The notes beneath the pieces are model-generated. The model was not told the DNA's origin. It saw only the letters and a list, made by a program, of their open reading frames with translations, and searched no databases. Positions 55,576-63,288 of a DNA stretch of 64,000 bases are shown here, one piece after another. This stretch comes from Lentzea xinjiangensis. Lineage in GTDB: Bacteria; Actinomycetota; Actinomycetes; Mycobacteriales; Pseudonocardiaceae. Numbering within the stretch: position 1 is the stretch's first letter; every line of letters begins with the position of its first letter. A program made the position numbers and the translations under genes. Where the stretch lies: the NCBI RefSeq assembly GCF_900110955.1, contig NZ_FOFR01000008.1, positions 248,001-312,000 of the forward strand, given 5' to 3'.

Positions 55576-56382
55576 TCAGTCGTGCCCCGTCACCGCTCCC
55601 AGCAGGTCCCGGATGTGCGCCGTCGCCGCGGCGAACTCCGGCCGGGCCATCGTCGCGGAGTAGTCCCGGGTTCCCGGCAGGCCGACCTCGATGACCTCCT
55701 GCACCACCGCCGGGCGGCGGGTCAGCACGACCACCCGGTTCGCCAGGTACACCGACTCCGCGATCGAGTGCGTCACCAGCAGCACCGTCGTGCCGGTCTC
55801 GCGCCACACCCGGTGCAGCTCGACGTTCATCTGCTCGCGGGTCAGCGCGTCCAGCGCGCCGAACGGCTCGTCCATCAGCAGCACGCGCGGCCGGTGCAGC
55901 AGCGCGCGGCACAACGCCACGCGCTGCTGCATGCCGCCGGACAGCTCGTGCGGCAGGGCGTTCTCGAACCCGGAGAGCCCCGTCATCTCGATCAGCTCGT
56001 CGGCGCGCTCGGCCGCCGCGGCCGGGTTCATCCCGCGCATCTCGGCCTGCAGCAGGATGTTCCTCCGCGCGGACCGCCACTCGAGCAGCGCCGCCCGCTG
56101 GAACACGAAACCGATGTCCCGCCGCGGCCCGCGCACCTGCTCGCCGAGCAGCGCCACCGAACCCGACGACGGCGCCAGCAGGCCCGCGACCAGCTTGAGC
56201 AACGTCGACTTGCCGCAGCCGGACGGCCCGACGATCGAGACGAACTCGCCCGGCGCGACGTCGAGCGAGACCCGCTCGATCGCGGTCGTCTCCGCGCGCT
56301 TCGACCGGAACCGCACCGACACGCCGGAGATCGCGACGGTGGAGGTGCTTGCCGAGGTGGTGGTCATCCCTGCGGTCTTCAT
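55576..56382 (-). CDS. ABC transporter ATP-binding protein (SsuB/ThiZ-type)
   Basis: A 268-residue ATPase for nutrient import. Walker A is VGPSGCGKSTLLKL, the Q-loop lies in IGFVFQRAALLEWRSARRN, the signature is LSGGMQQRVALCRAL, and Walker B is RVLLMDEPFGALD, followed by LVTHSIAES. It is of the nitrate/sulfonate/pyrimidine-precursor group. The ATG at 56382 overlaps the stop of the substrate-binding gene as ATGA, so it is the third gene of a permease-SBP-ATPase unit. Confidence 0.92.
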   Translation of the reverse strand: MKTAGMTTTSASTSTVAISGVSVRFRSKRAETTAIERVSLDVAPGEFVSIVGPSGCGKSTLLKLVAGLLAPSSGSVALLGEQVRGPRRDIGFVFQRAALLEWRSARRNILLQAEMRGMNPAAAAERADELIEMTGLSGFENALPHELSGGMQQRVALCRALLHRPRVLLMDEPFGALDALTREQMNVELHRVWRETGTTVLLVTHSIAESVYLANRVVVLTRRPAVVQEVIEVGLPGTRDYSATMARPEFAAATAHIRDLLGAVTGHD

Positions 56383-57383
56383 CCCTTCGGTGCAACGCTT
56401 TCTTCCCAGTAGGCGGAAGGGTCGGACGCTTCGGTGATGATGCCGGTCCGCTGGAACGTCTCGATCGTCCTCCGCCAGTCCTCCGCGGTGTTGACGCCCG
56501 GCGCCTTGCCCTTGGTGGCGTCGGTGTGCAGCAACGTCAGCGTGGTCTTGAACTGCTCCAGCACGACCGCCGGCGACGGGAGCTGCTCGGCGGCGCCCTT
56601 CATCGACTCCGCCGCGGCCTCCGGCGCCTTCTCGGCCTGCGCCCACGCCTCCTGCGTGGCCGCGACCATCTTCCGCACGAGCTCGGGGTCCTTCTGCAGC
56701 ACCGACTTCGAGGTCAGCAGGCCGTTGCTGAAGTAGTTCAGCCCGAAGTCGGCGAACCGCAGGTACCCGACGTCCTTGCCCGCCTTCTCCTCGATCGTCG
56801 GCCCCTGGTCGGACGCGAACCCGAGCAGCACGTCGGTGCGGCCGGAGATCACCGCGGCCATCTTGCCCGCGGGGTCGATGTTCTGGATGGAGACGTCCGA
56901 CTCCCGCATGCCGTTCTGCTTCAGGAACGCGGGGAACGTCTTCGTCAGCGCGTCACCGGCGGTCGTGGCGACCGACTTGCCCTTGAGGTCCTCCGGCCGG
57001 GAGATGTTCTTCTCGGTGAAGAACTGCACGGACGCGGGTGTGGTCTGCAGGAACACCCCGATGCTCTTGGCCGGCACGCCCTGCTCGACGGCCGTGGCGA
57101 GCGCGGAGGTGTCGGCCCAGCCGAAGTCGGTCTGACCGGCGCCGGTCGCGGTGACGGTCTTGCCGGAGCCCTGACCGGCCTGGATCTTGAGCTTGATGCC
57201 GTGCCGGTCGTAGATGCCCTGCTTGACCCCGTAGTAGAACGGCGCGTGCTCGCCGTACGGGTACCAGTTGAGGGTCAGCGTGACCTCCCTGGCCCCACCG
57301 CCTCCGGCGGCCGGGTCACCGCCACCACCGCAGGCGGTGATCAGCAGCACCGCGGGGAGCAGGCCTGCGAGCACTCTCTTCAT
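56379..57383 (-). CDS. ABC transporter substrate-binding lipoprotein (NMT1/THI5-like)
   Basis: A 334-residue lipoprotein with lipobox ITAC (Cys 18). The ligand-binding core has TLNWYPYGEHAPFYYGVKQG, GVPAKSIGVFLQTTPASVQF, LKGKSVATTAGDALTKTFPA and GKDVGYLRFADFGLNYFSNG. The pattern NWYPYGEHAPFYYG is typical of THI5-like proteins that bind pyrimidines or related nitrogen heterocycles, but sulfonates remain possible. It overlaps the permease gene upstream and the ATPase gene downstream by 4 bases each. Confidence 0.88.
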   Translation of the reverse strand: MKRVLAGLLPAVLLITACGGGGDPAAGGGGAREVTLTLNWYPYGEHAPFYYGVKQGIYDRHGIKLKIQAGQGSGKTVTATGAGQTDFGWADTSALATAVEQGVPAKSIGVFLQTTPASVQFFTEKNISRPEDLKGKSVATTAGDALTKTFPAFLKQNGMRESDVSIQNIDPAGKMAAVISGRTDVLLGFASDQGPTIEEKAGKDVGYLRFADFGLNYFSNGLLTSKSVLQKDPELVRKMVAATQEAWAQAEKAPEAAAESMKGAAEQLPSPAVVLEQFKTTLTLLHTDATKGKAPGVNTAEDWRRTIETFQRTGIITEASDPSAYWEESVAPKG

Positions 57384-58201
57384 GATCCGCCCTTCGCTGG
57401 GAGTGTGGTGACGGCCGCGCCGCGCCTGCTGGCGTGCCAGGGCAGCATCAGCTGTTCGGCGAGGTCGAGCAGGAGGAAGAGCAGGACGCCGACCACCGAG
57501 GTGACGATGAGGCCGGCGAAGAGCATCGGGGTGTCCATGTTGCCGTTGGCCTGCAGGATCACGTACCCGAGACCTTCGTTGGAGCCGACGAACTCACCGA
57601 CCACGGCACCGGTCACGGCGAGCGTGACCGCGACCTTCAGGCCCGCGAACAGGTGCGGCAGCGCGGCCGGGAAGCGGATCTTCACGAACGTCTTGACCGG
57701 GCCGCCGCCCATCGTCGCCGCGAGCTCGAGCATCTCGGTGTCGACCGACTTCAGGCCGGTCACGGTGGAGATCACCACCGGGAAGAACGCCATCAGCACG
57801 GCCACGACCACCTTGGGCTCGAAGCCGAACCCCAGCCACACCACGAACAGGGGCGCGATGGCGATCTTCGGGATGACCTGCGCGAACAGCAGGATCGGGT
57901 AGGCGGTGCTCTCGATCGTGCGCGAGCAGACCATCGCGACGGCGACCAGCACGCCGAGGACGCCCGCGATGACGAACCCGAGGACCGTCTCGACGGTGGT
58001 CACCCACGTGTGGCCCCACAGGTAGGACCACTTGTCGATCATCAGCTCGAAGGTCCTGGCCGGCGACGGCACCAGGTAGGCCTCGACGAGGCCGGTGACC
58101 GTGACGAGGTGCCAGACCACGAGCAGCGCGGCCATCAGCGCGGCCGGGCGCCACGTCCGCTCGACGACGCCTCGCCAGCGGTCTCCCGAAACCGTGTCCA
58201 C
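57380..58201 (-). CDS. ABC transporter permease (SsuC/ThiX-type)
   Basis: A 273-residue inner-membrane permease with six helices. The EAA-type coupling loop is ELAATMGGGPVKTFVKIRFP, followed by AALPHLFAGLKVAVTLAVTG and GLGYVILQANGNMDTPMLFA. It is the first gene of the three-gene importer. The perfect palindrome at 58218-58231 sits 17 bases before the ATG, where a bound repressor would block initiation. Confidence 0.92.
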   Translation of the reverse strand: MDTVSGDRWRGVVERTWRPAALMAALLVVWHLVTVTGLVEAYLVPSPARTFELMIDKWSYLWGHTWVTTVETVLGFVIAGVLGVLVAVAMVCSRTIESTAYPILLFAQVIPKIAIAPLFVVWLGFGFEPKVVVAVLMAFFPVVISTVTGLKSVDTEMLELAATMGGGPVKTFVKIRFPAALPHLFAGLKVAVTLAVTGAVVGEFVGSNEGLGYVILQANGNMDTPMLFAGLIVTSVVGVLLFLLLDLAEQLMLPWHASRRGAAVTTLPAKGGS

Positions 58202-58217
58202 GAAGCCCCCTCTGGTC

Positions 58218-58231
58218 GGAAAGCGCTTTCC
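58218..58231. promoter_or_regulatory. Perfect palindrome GGAAAGCGCTTTCC (site 2)
   Basis: Identical to the site at 55285-55298. It is placed between the mini-ORF after the dioxygenase gene and the ABC permease gene, and would govern the permease-SBP-ATPase operon. Confidence 0.75.
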
Positions 58232-58237
58232 AGTACG

Positions 58238-58333
58238 CTATGGCCGGTCCACCGGCGGGTCAAGACGGCGGAGGCGGGCTCGCCGGACCACTGAATCGAT
58301 CTTTTCGACCACCGCCCGCTCCCCGGCGGTCAT
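58238..58333 (-). CDS. 31-residue mini-ORF coupled to the dioxygenase gene
   Basis: The ATG overlaps the dioxygenase stop (ATGA). The frame encodes a basic helix-prone peptide (TAGERAVVEKIDSVVRRARL and a short tail) and ends 6 bases before the palindrome. It may be a leader, a remnant of a longer gene or chance. No family is recognised. Confidence 0.25.
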   Translation of the reverse strand: MTAGERAVVEKIDSVVRRARLRRLDPPVDRP

Positions 58334-59022
58334 GGGCGCTCCACCGAGGAGTAGGTGTTCCCGGCGTGGTCGCGGCCGCGGGCGAGGTAGATCCGGTGGC
58401 TGTCCGGCTTGAGGAAGCGGACCGTCGTCGGCATGTACCGCATGGTGTAGCCGCAGCGCCGCAAGGTGCTGCGGTTCGGCGGCGAGCCGTGCACCAGCAT
58501 GGCCGAGTGGACGCTGCACCCGCCGCGCTCCAGTTCCACGTCGACGGCACGCGACTCGTCGACGGCGGTTTCCCGGTTGAAGAACGAGTCGTCGGTACCG
58601 GTGTGCTCGACGGGTGCCAGGTGGCTGCCCGGGATCACGCGCAGGCAGCCGTTCTCGACCGTGGACGGGTCGATGGCGAGCCACACGGTGATCGCGTCGC
58701 CCGCCGGGTCGATGCTGTCGCGCCAGAAGTGCGCGTCCTGGTGCCACGGCACGGGTTTGCCGTCACCGGCGGGTTTGCAGATGAAGTGCGACGAGAACAA
58801 CGCGATGTCCGGTCCGATCAGCGACTCGACGAGGTCCAGCACGTCCGGGTCGAGCAGCCACTCGAACAGCGCGGGATCGGTCAGGTGCGGCACGTCCATG
58901 TGCTCGGGGCGCTGCCCTTCCGGCAGGGCCGCCAGCTTGGCCTCGAAGTGCGCGGCCAGCGCCTCGAACTTCGCCGGGGCCAGCACGCTGGAGTGCGTCT
59001 GGTAGCCGTCGGTCTGGAACAT
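58330..59022 (-). CDS. Phytanoyl-CoA dioxygenase (PhyH)-family oxygenase
   Basis: A 230-residue Fe(II)/2-oxoglutarate-dependent oxygenase. The metal and cosubstrate residues are visible in PVPWHQDAHFWRDS (HxD), VHSAMLVHGSPPNRS (distal His) and RRCGYTMRYMP (Arg). GCLRVIPGSHLAPVEHTG is the family strand after the iron site. Substrates of relatives include ectoine, phosphonates and lipids. It follows a carbohydrate-type ABC ATPase gene by 4 bases, so it probably acts on the imported compound. Confidence 0.85.
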   Translation of the reverse strand: MFQTDGYQTHSSVLAPAKFEALAAHFEAKLAALPEGQRPEHMDVPHLTDPALFEWLLDPDVLDLVESLIGPDIALFSSHFICKPAGDGKPVPWHQDAHFWRDSIDPAGDAITVWLAIDPSTVENGCLRVIPGSHLAPVEHTGTDDSFFNRETAVDESRAVDVELERGGCSVHSAMLVHGSPPNRSTLRRCGYTMRYMPTTVRFLKPDSHRIYLARGRDHAGNTYSSVERP

Positions 59023-59026
59023 CGGG

Positions 59027-60010
59027 TCACCTCACGAGTAGGCCGGTCTCCTTGTCATAGCGCAGAACGCGGGCGGGCGGAGCGTCCACGGTCACCGTGG
59101 CACCGACCCGCGGCTCGTCGTCCTCCGGCACGACGTAGCCGATCTGGTCCTCACCGCAGTCGAGCGTCACCAGCGAAGTCACGCCGAGGTTCTCCACAAC
59201 GGACACCGTGCCGGTGAAGAGCCCGTCAGCGGCCGGTGACAGGTACTCCGGCCGCACGCCGATGACCTCGGCGCCGCGCGGCACCAGGTTCATGGGCGTC
59301 GAGCCGATGAAGTTCGCGACGAACGTGTCCGCGGGCCGCTGGAACACCTCGCGCGGTGTACCCAGTTGCCGGATCCGGCCGGAGTCCATGACGGCGATCC
59401 GGTCGGCCAATGCCAGCGCCTCGGCTTGGTCGTGCGTCACGAACACGGTGGTGAGCGCCAGCTCCCGTTGCAGTTTCTTGAGGAACGTCCGCGCCTCCAA
59501 CCGCAGCCGGGCGTCCAGGTTGGACAGCGGCTCGTCCAGCAGCAGCACCTCGGCCGACGCGGCGACGGCACGGGCCAGCGCGGCCCGCTGCTGCTGGCCG
59601 CCGGAGAGCTGTCCCGGCCGGCGGTCCAGCAGCTCCCCCAGGCTCAGCCCGCCCGCGGTGCGCACGGCCGTCTCCCGCTGCACGGACTTCGCCGCGCCGC
59701 GCACCCGCAACGGGTAGGCGATGTTCTCCGCCACCGTCATGTGCGGGAACAACGCGTAGTCCTGGAACACCATGGCCACCCGGCGGTCGCCGGGTTGTAG
59801 TCGCGTGACATCGCGCGACCCGATGCGCACCACCCCGCCGCTGGCGGCCTCCAGGCCCGCGATGGTGCGCAGCAGCGTGGTCTTCCCGCAGCCCGACGGG
59901 CCGAGCAGGGCGAACAGCTCGCCGTCGGCGACCTCCAGGTCCAGCGCGTCCACCGCCCGCACCCCGTTGGGGTAGACGGTGGACAGCCCCTCCGCAGTGA
60001 TGCCCGCCAT
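59027..60010 (-). CDS. ABC transporter ATP-binding protein (MalK/UgpC/PotA-type)
   Basis: A 327-residue ATPase. Walker A LLGPSGCGKTTLLRTIAGLE, the Q-loop VFQDYALFPHMTVAENIAYP, signature LSGGQQQRAALARAV, Walker B VLLLDEPLSNLDA and FVTHDQAEALALADRI are intact. Residues 235-327 form the TOBE domain (IGVRPEYLSPAADGLFTGTV), typical of carbohydrate, glycerol-phosphate, iron and spermidine importers. The ATG overlaps the upstream permease stop as TGATG. Confidence 0.94.
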   Translation of the reverse strand: MAGITAEGLSTVYPNGVRAVDALDLEVADGELFALLGPSGCGKTTLLRTIAGLEAASGGVVRIGSRDVTRLQPGDRRVAMVFQDYALFPHMTVAENIAYPLRVRGAAKSVQRETAVRTAGGLSLGELLDRRPGQLSGGQQQRAALARAVAASAEVLLLDEPLSNLDARLRLEARTFLKKLQRELALTTVFVTHDQAEALALADRIAVMDSGRIRQLGTPREVFQRPADTFVANFIGSTPMNLVPRGAEVIGVRPEYLSPAADGLFTGTVSVVENLGVTSLVTLDCGEDQIGYVVPEDDEPRVGATVTVDAPPARVLRYDKETGLLVR

Positions 60011-60831
60011 CAGCTCTTGATGCCTCCGTGGAATCGGAACCCGTACCGCTTGTTCACGAACAGGTAGAGCACGACCACCGGGATGGAGTACAGCAGCGAG
60101 AACACCGGGATCACCGTCAGGTTGGCGCTGCCGCCCTCGTCGTACAAGGTGCGCAGCAGGACCGCCGCCGGCTGCCGGCCGACGTCGCGCAGCAGCAGGA
60201 ACGGCAGCAGGAAGTTGCCCCAGGCGTTGACGAACGCCCACACGAAGATCGTCGCGACACCGGGCCGCGCGACCGGCAGCACGACGTGGCCCAGCACCTG
60301 GCGGGGCGAGGCGCCGAACACCCGTGCCGACTCCTCGTACGAGCGCGGTACGGCGTCCATGAAGTCCTTGAGGATGAAGATGGCGGCGGGCAGCATGCCG
60401 CCCGCGATCACCAGCGCCGTGCCGAACTGCGAGTTGATCAGGCCGAGCTGCAGCATCATCACGAAGATCGGCACCATCGCGGCCGTGCCGGTCACCACGC
60501 TCGACAGCAGCAACAGCAGGTACAGCAGCAGGTCCCGGCCCGGGATCCGCACCCGCGACAACGCGTAGGCCGCCAGTGCCGCGAGCACCGTCGTCACCAC
60601 GGTCGCGACCACGCACAGCACCAACGAGTTCAGCAGCGATGTCAGCGCGTACGGGTGCCCGAAGGTCGCGACGACGTTCGCGAACGTCCAGTCCGGCCAG
60701 CGCAGCCCGAGACCGGGCTTCGAGTCGAACGGCGCGGAGGCGAGCCACAGCATCGGCACCGCGAAGAACGCCAGCACCACCGCGACCAGGACGGAGAAGC
60801 CGATTCGCCGGACCACCCACAGAGGACTCAC
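60010..60831 (-). CDS. ABC transporter permease (MalG/UgpE-type)
   Basis: A 273-residue, six-helix permease. MLWLASAPFDSKPGLG and LALSLNSLVL-like opening helices lead to the EAA loop SYEESARVFGASPRQVLGHV, followed by WAFVNAWGNFLLPFLLL. GTG 60831 overlaps the upstream permease stop. It is the second membrane component of the carbohydrate-type importer; the order is SBP, MalF-like, MalG-like, ATPase. Confidence 0.92.
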   Translation of the reverse strand: MSPLWVVRRIGFSVLVAVVLAFFAVPMLWLASAPFDSKPGLGLRWPDWTFANVVATFGHPYALTSLLNSLVLCVVATVVTTVLAALAAYALSRVRIPGRDLLLYLLLLLSSVVTGTAAMVPIFVMMLQLGLINSQFGTALVIAGGMLPAAIFILKDFMDAVPRSYEESARVFGASPRQVLGHVVLPVARPGVATIFVWAFVNAWGNFLLPFLLLRDVGRQPAAVLLRTLYDEGGSANLTVIPVFSLLYSIPVVVLYLFVNKRYGFRFHGGIKS

Positions 60832-61724
60832 GCGCGCCTCCGCAACAACCTCAGGTACACCAGGGCGATGGCCAGGTTGCCGACCAGCAGCAGCAACGAC
60901 ATCGCGGACGCGTACCCGAGCTGCCCGCTCTCCAGCGCCTGCCGGTAGATCAGCACCGGCAGCACCTCAGAGCGGTGGTTCGGCCCGCCCGCGGTCAGCA
61001 GGAACGGCGTGAAGTCGTTGGCCGTCCACAGGCTGATCAGCAGGGTGTTCGTCAGCACGTGCCCGCGGATGTGCGGGAACACCACGTCCCGCACGGTCTG
61101 CCTGCCGGAGGCGCCCGCGAGCCGCGCGGTCTCGAGCTGCGACGGCGGCACGGCGGCCAGTGCCGAGCTGTAGAGCAGCATCGAGAACGCCGTGCCGCGC
61201 CAGACGTTGAAGATGATCAGACTGGTCATCGGGTACTGCACGAGCCACGCGGTCTGCGGCGAGCCGAGCAGCAGGCCGAGCGTGCCGGTGTCCCGGCTCA
61301 GCACGGCGAACCACAGGTACGCCACCACCGTGCCGGGCAGGATCCACGACAGCAGGACGAGCCCCTCGATCGTCCGCCGCAGCCCCGGCCGGACCGTGCG
61401 CAGCAGCCACGCCAGCCCGAAGCCGAGCGCGTTCTGCCCGATCACCGCCGAGCCGAGCACGAACAACGCCGTCAGCCACACCGAGTTCGTGAACAACGGG
61501 TCGCGCACGGCCTCGACGACGTTGTCCAGCCCGACGACCCGCGGGTTGGCCGCCGCGGGCCCGGTCAACTGGTAGTTCGTGATGCCGATGTAGAGCGTCC
61601 AGAGCGCGGGGAAGACCAGGAACACCGCGATCAGCAGCAGCGCCGGCGCGACGAACCCGATCGCGCGGCGGACCCCCAGACCGGCACTGTCGAGACCGGC
61701 ACCGCCGGGCCGAGAGCTACCCAA
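60828..61724 (-). CDS. ABC transporter permease (MalF/UgpA-type)
   Basis: A 298-residue permease with six helices. GFVAPALLLIAVFLVFPALW opens helix 1; the EAA loop is QLETARLAGASGRQTVRDVV and it continues to the end through LLISLWTANDFTPFLLTAGG. Its stop overlaps the next permease start by 4 bases, and its start overlaps the binding-protein gene by 8 bases, so the importer is one tightly coupled operon. Confidence 0.92.
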   Translation of the reverse strand: MGSSRPGGAGLDSAGLGVRRAIGFVAPALLLIAVFLVFPALWTLYIGITNYQLTGPAAANPRVVGLDNVVEAVRDPLFTNSVWLTALFVLGSAVIGQNALGFGLAWLLRTVRPGLRRTIEGLVLLSWILPGTVVAYLWFAVLSRDTGTLGLLLGSPQTAWLVQYPMTSLIIFNVWRGTAFSMLLYSSALAAVPPSQLETARLAGASGRQTVRDVVFPHIRGHVLTNTLLISLWTANDFTPFLLTAGGPNHRSEVLPVLIYRQALESGQLGYASAMSLLLLVGNLAIALVYLRLLRRRA

Positions 61725-63096
61725 CGTTGCCCTCGCCGACGGCCTTCACCAGCGCGGCCCGGTAGGCCTTCGCGGCCTCGTCGGGGCTCTTGCCCGCCAC
61801 CACGTCCGCGGTCGCCTGCTGCAGCGCCGCCGAGACCTTCGGGTAGTCGGCGAGCCCCGGCCGGTACCGGGTGATCGGCAGCACCTCCTCGGCGACGAAC
61901 GTCAGCATCGGGTCGCCCGCGAGCACCTCGTCGTTGACGTCCTGGCGCTGGGTGAGCTGCGCGGCGCCCGCGAGCGACTCCTTCACGGCCTCGGCGGAGT
62001 TGAGGAACTGCAGGAACTCCCAGGCCTGCCGGGGGTAGCGCGTGTTCGGGTTGACCACCCGCACGCCGCCGCCGGACATGCTCACGAAGTCCTGCCCGCC
62101 GACGCCAGCGCCGGGTTGCCTGGCCGGGACCAGCGCCCAGCCGACGGCGGTGTCGCGGTCGGGCATCTTCGCCACGCCGTTCTTCGGCTCCACCACGGAA
62201 CGCCAGAAGTAGTCGCTCTCCAGCAGGATGCCGATCCTGTTCTCGCTGAACAGCGCGAACGACCGGTCGCGGCCCTTGGCCTCCTGCTGCAGCACGGGAT
62301 CGCCGAGCCCGCCGCCGTAGACCTCGCGGTAGAGCTCCAGGACGTCCTTCACCTGCTCCGAGTCGCCCTGCCACTTCCCGTTCTCGTGGATGGGCCTGCC
62401 GGTGCCGGCCAGCAGCGGCAGCACGCCCTGCATCGTCGTGGCCTCGCCCATCGCGGTGCCGGCGTTGAGCTGGATCGGCGTGACGCCCGGCAACGCCTTC
62501 AGCTTCGCGCCCGCGTCCAGCACGTCCCGCCACGACCGCGGCTGCCAGTCCACGGGCAAACCGGCCTGCGCGAAGAGCTTCTTGTTGAAGAACAGCACGC
62601 GTCCGTCGGTGCCCATCGGCACGCCGTACCGCCGGCCTTCGAACTCGCCGAGCCCCTGCACGGCCTTGGGGATCTGGTTCCAGCCGTCCCAGTCGGTGTT
62701 CCCGACGACATCGCCCAGTGGCTTGATCTGGCCGGCCTGCGCGAGCTCGCCCAGCCAGATGCCGTCGACCTCGATGATGTCGCCGCCACCGCCGGTCTTG
62801 AGGTCGAGCGCCACCTTGGTCTTGAAGTCCTCGTCACCGGCGCCGTTCTGCTCGAACCTGATCGTCGCGGTGACGCCCTTGGCCTTCTGCTGCTCGGTGA
62901 ACCTCGGGATCACCCAGTTCTGCAGCCAGTTCGCGCCCCTGGCGTTCTTCCCTCCCGCCACCGCGTTGGCGACGATGGTCAGGGTGATCTCCTTGGCGTC
63001 GGCGTTGCGCGCCTGATCGCCCTCCTGCGTCCGCCCCAGGCAACCCGCCAGCAAGGCGCACACCCCCAGCAGCCCGAACACCGTTGTCCGCCGCAT
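61717..63096 (-). CDS. ABC transporter extracellular solute-binding lipoprotein (carbohydrate type)
   Basis: A 459-residue lipoprotein with lipobox LAGC (Cys 19). The SBP_bac_1 core has GGGGDIIEVDGIWLGELAQA, RRYGVPMGTDGRVLFFNKKL, GKWQGDSEQVKDVLELYRE and NTRYPRQAWEFLQFLNSAEA. ATG 63096 follows GGAGGT. It is the first gene of the second importer and would define its ligand; disaccharides, glycerol phosphodiesters or phosphonates are all possible. No clear operator was found in front of it. Confidence 0.93.
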   Translation of the reverse strand: MRRTTVFGLLGVCALLAGCLGRTQEGDQARNADAKEITLTIVANAVAGGKNARGANWLQNWVIPRFTEQQKAKGVTATIRFEQNGAGDEDFKTKVALDLKTGGGGDIIEVDGIWLGELAQAGQIKPLGDVVGNTDWDGWNQIPKAVQGLGEFEGRRYGVPMGTDGRVLFFNKKLFAQAGLPVDWQPRSWRDVLDAGAKLKALPGVTPIQLNAGTAMGEATTMQGVLPLLAGTGRPIHENGKWQGDSEQVKDVLELYREVYGGGLGDPVLQQEAKGRDRSFALFSENRIGILLESDYFWRSVVEPKNGVAKMPDRDTAVGWALVPARQPGAGVGGQDFVSMSGGGVRVVNPNTRYPRQAWEFLQFLNSAEAVKESLAGAAQLTQRQDVNDEVLAGDPMLTFVAEEVLPITRYRPGLADYPKVSAALQQATADVVAGKSPDEAAKAYRAALVKAVGEGNVG

Positions 63097-63288
63097 CCGT
63101 GACCTCCCCACCCAGAGGACCAACTGGTACGTCAGCGACCAACATCGCACCCGATCACTCCGGCCACAAGCTCCCGGCACCCTCTCAGTCGGCGGCTGCG
63201 CGGCTGGCCAGGGCAGGAGGTGGATCACCAGAACGCCGGTTGCCGCAGGCCGCGCCGCTGGACCTCCGGAAGTCGATAACGTGGCGAG

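Noticed and set aside
63097-63140. An operator in front of the carbohydrate-type binding-protein gene (CTGGTACGTCAG region)
   Set aside because: Only a 4-bp GTAC centre is symmetric, and the GGAAAGCGCTTTCC motif is absent there.
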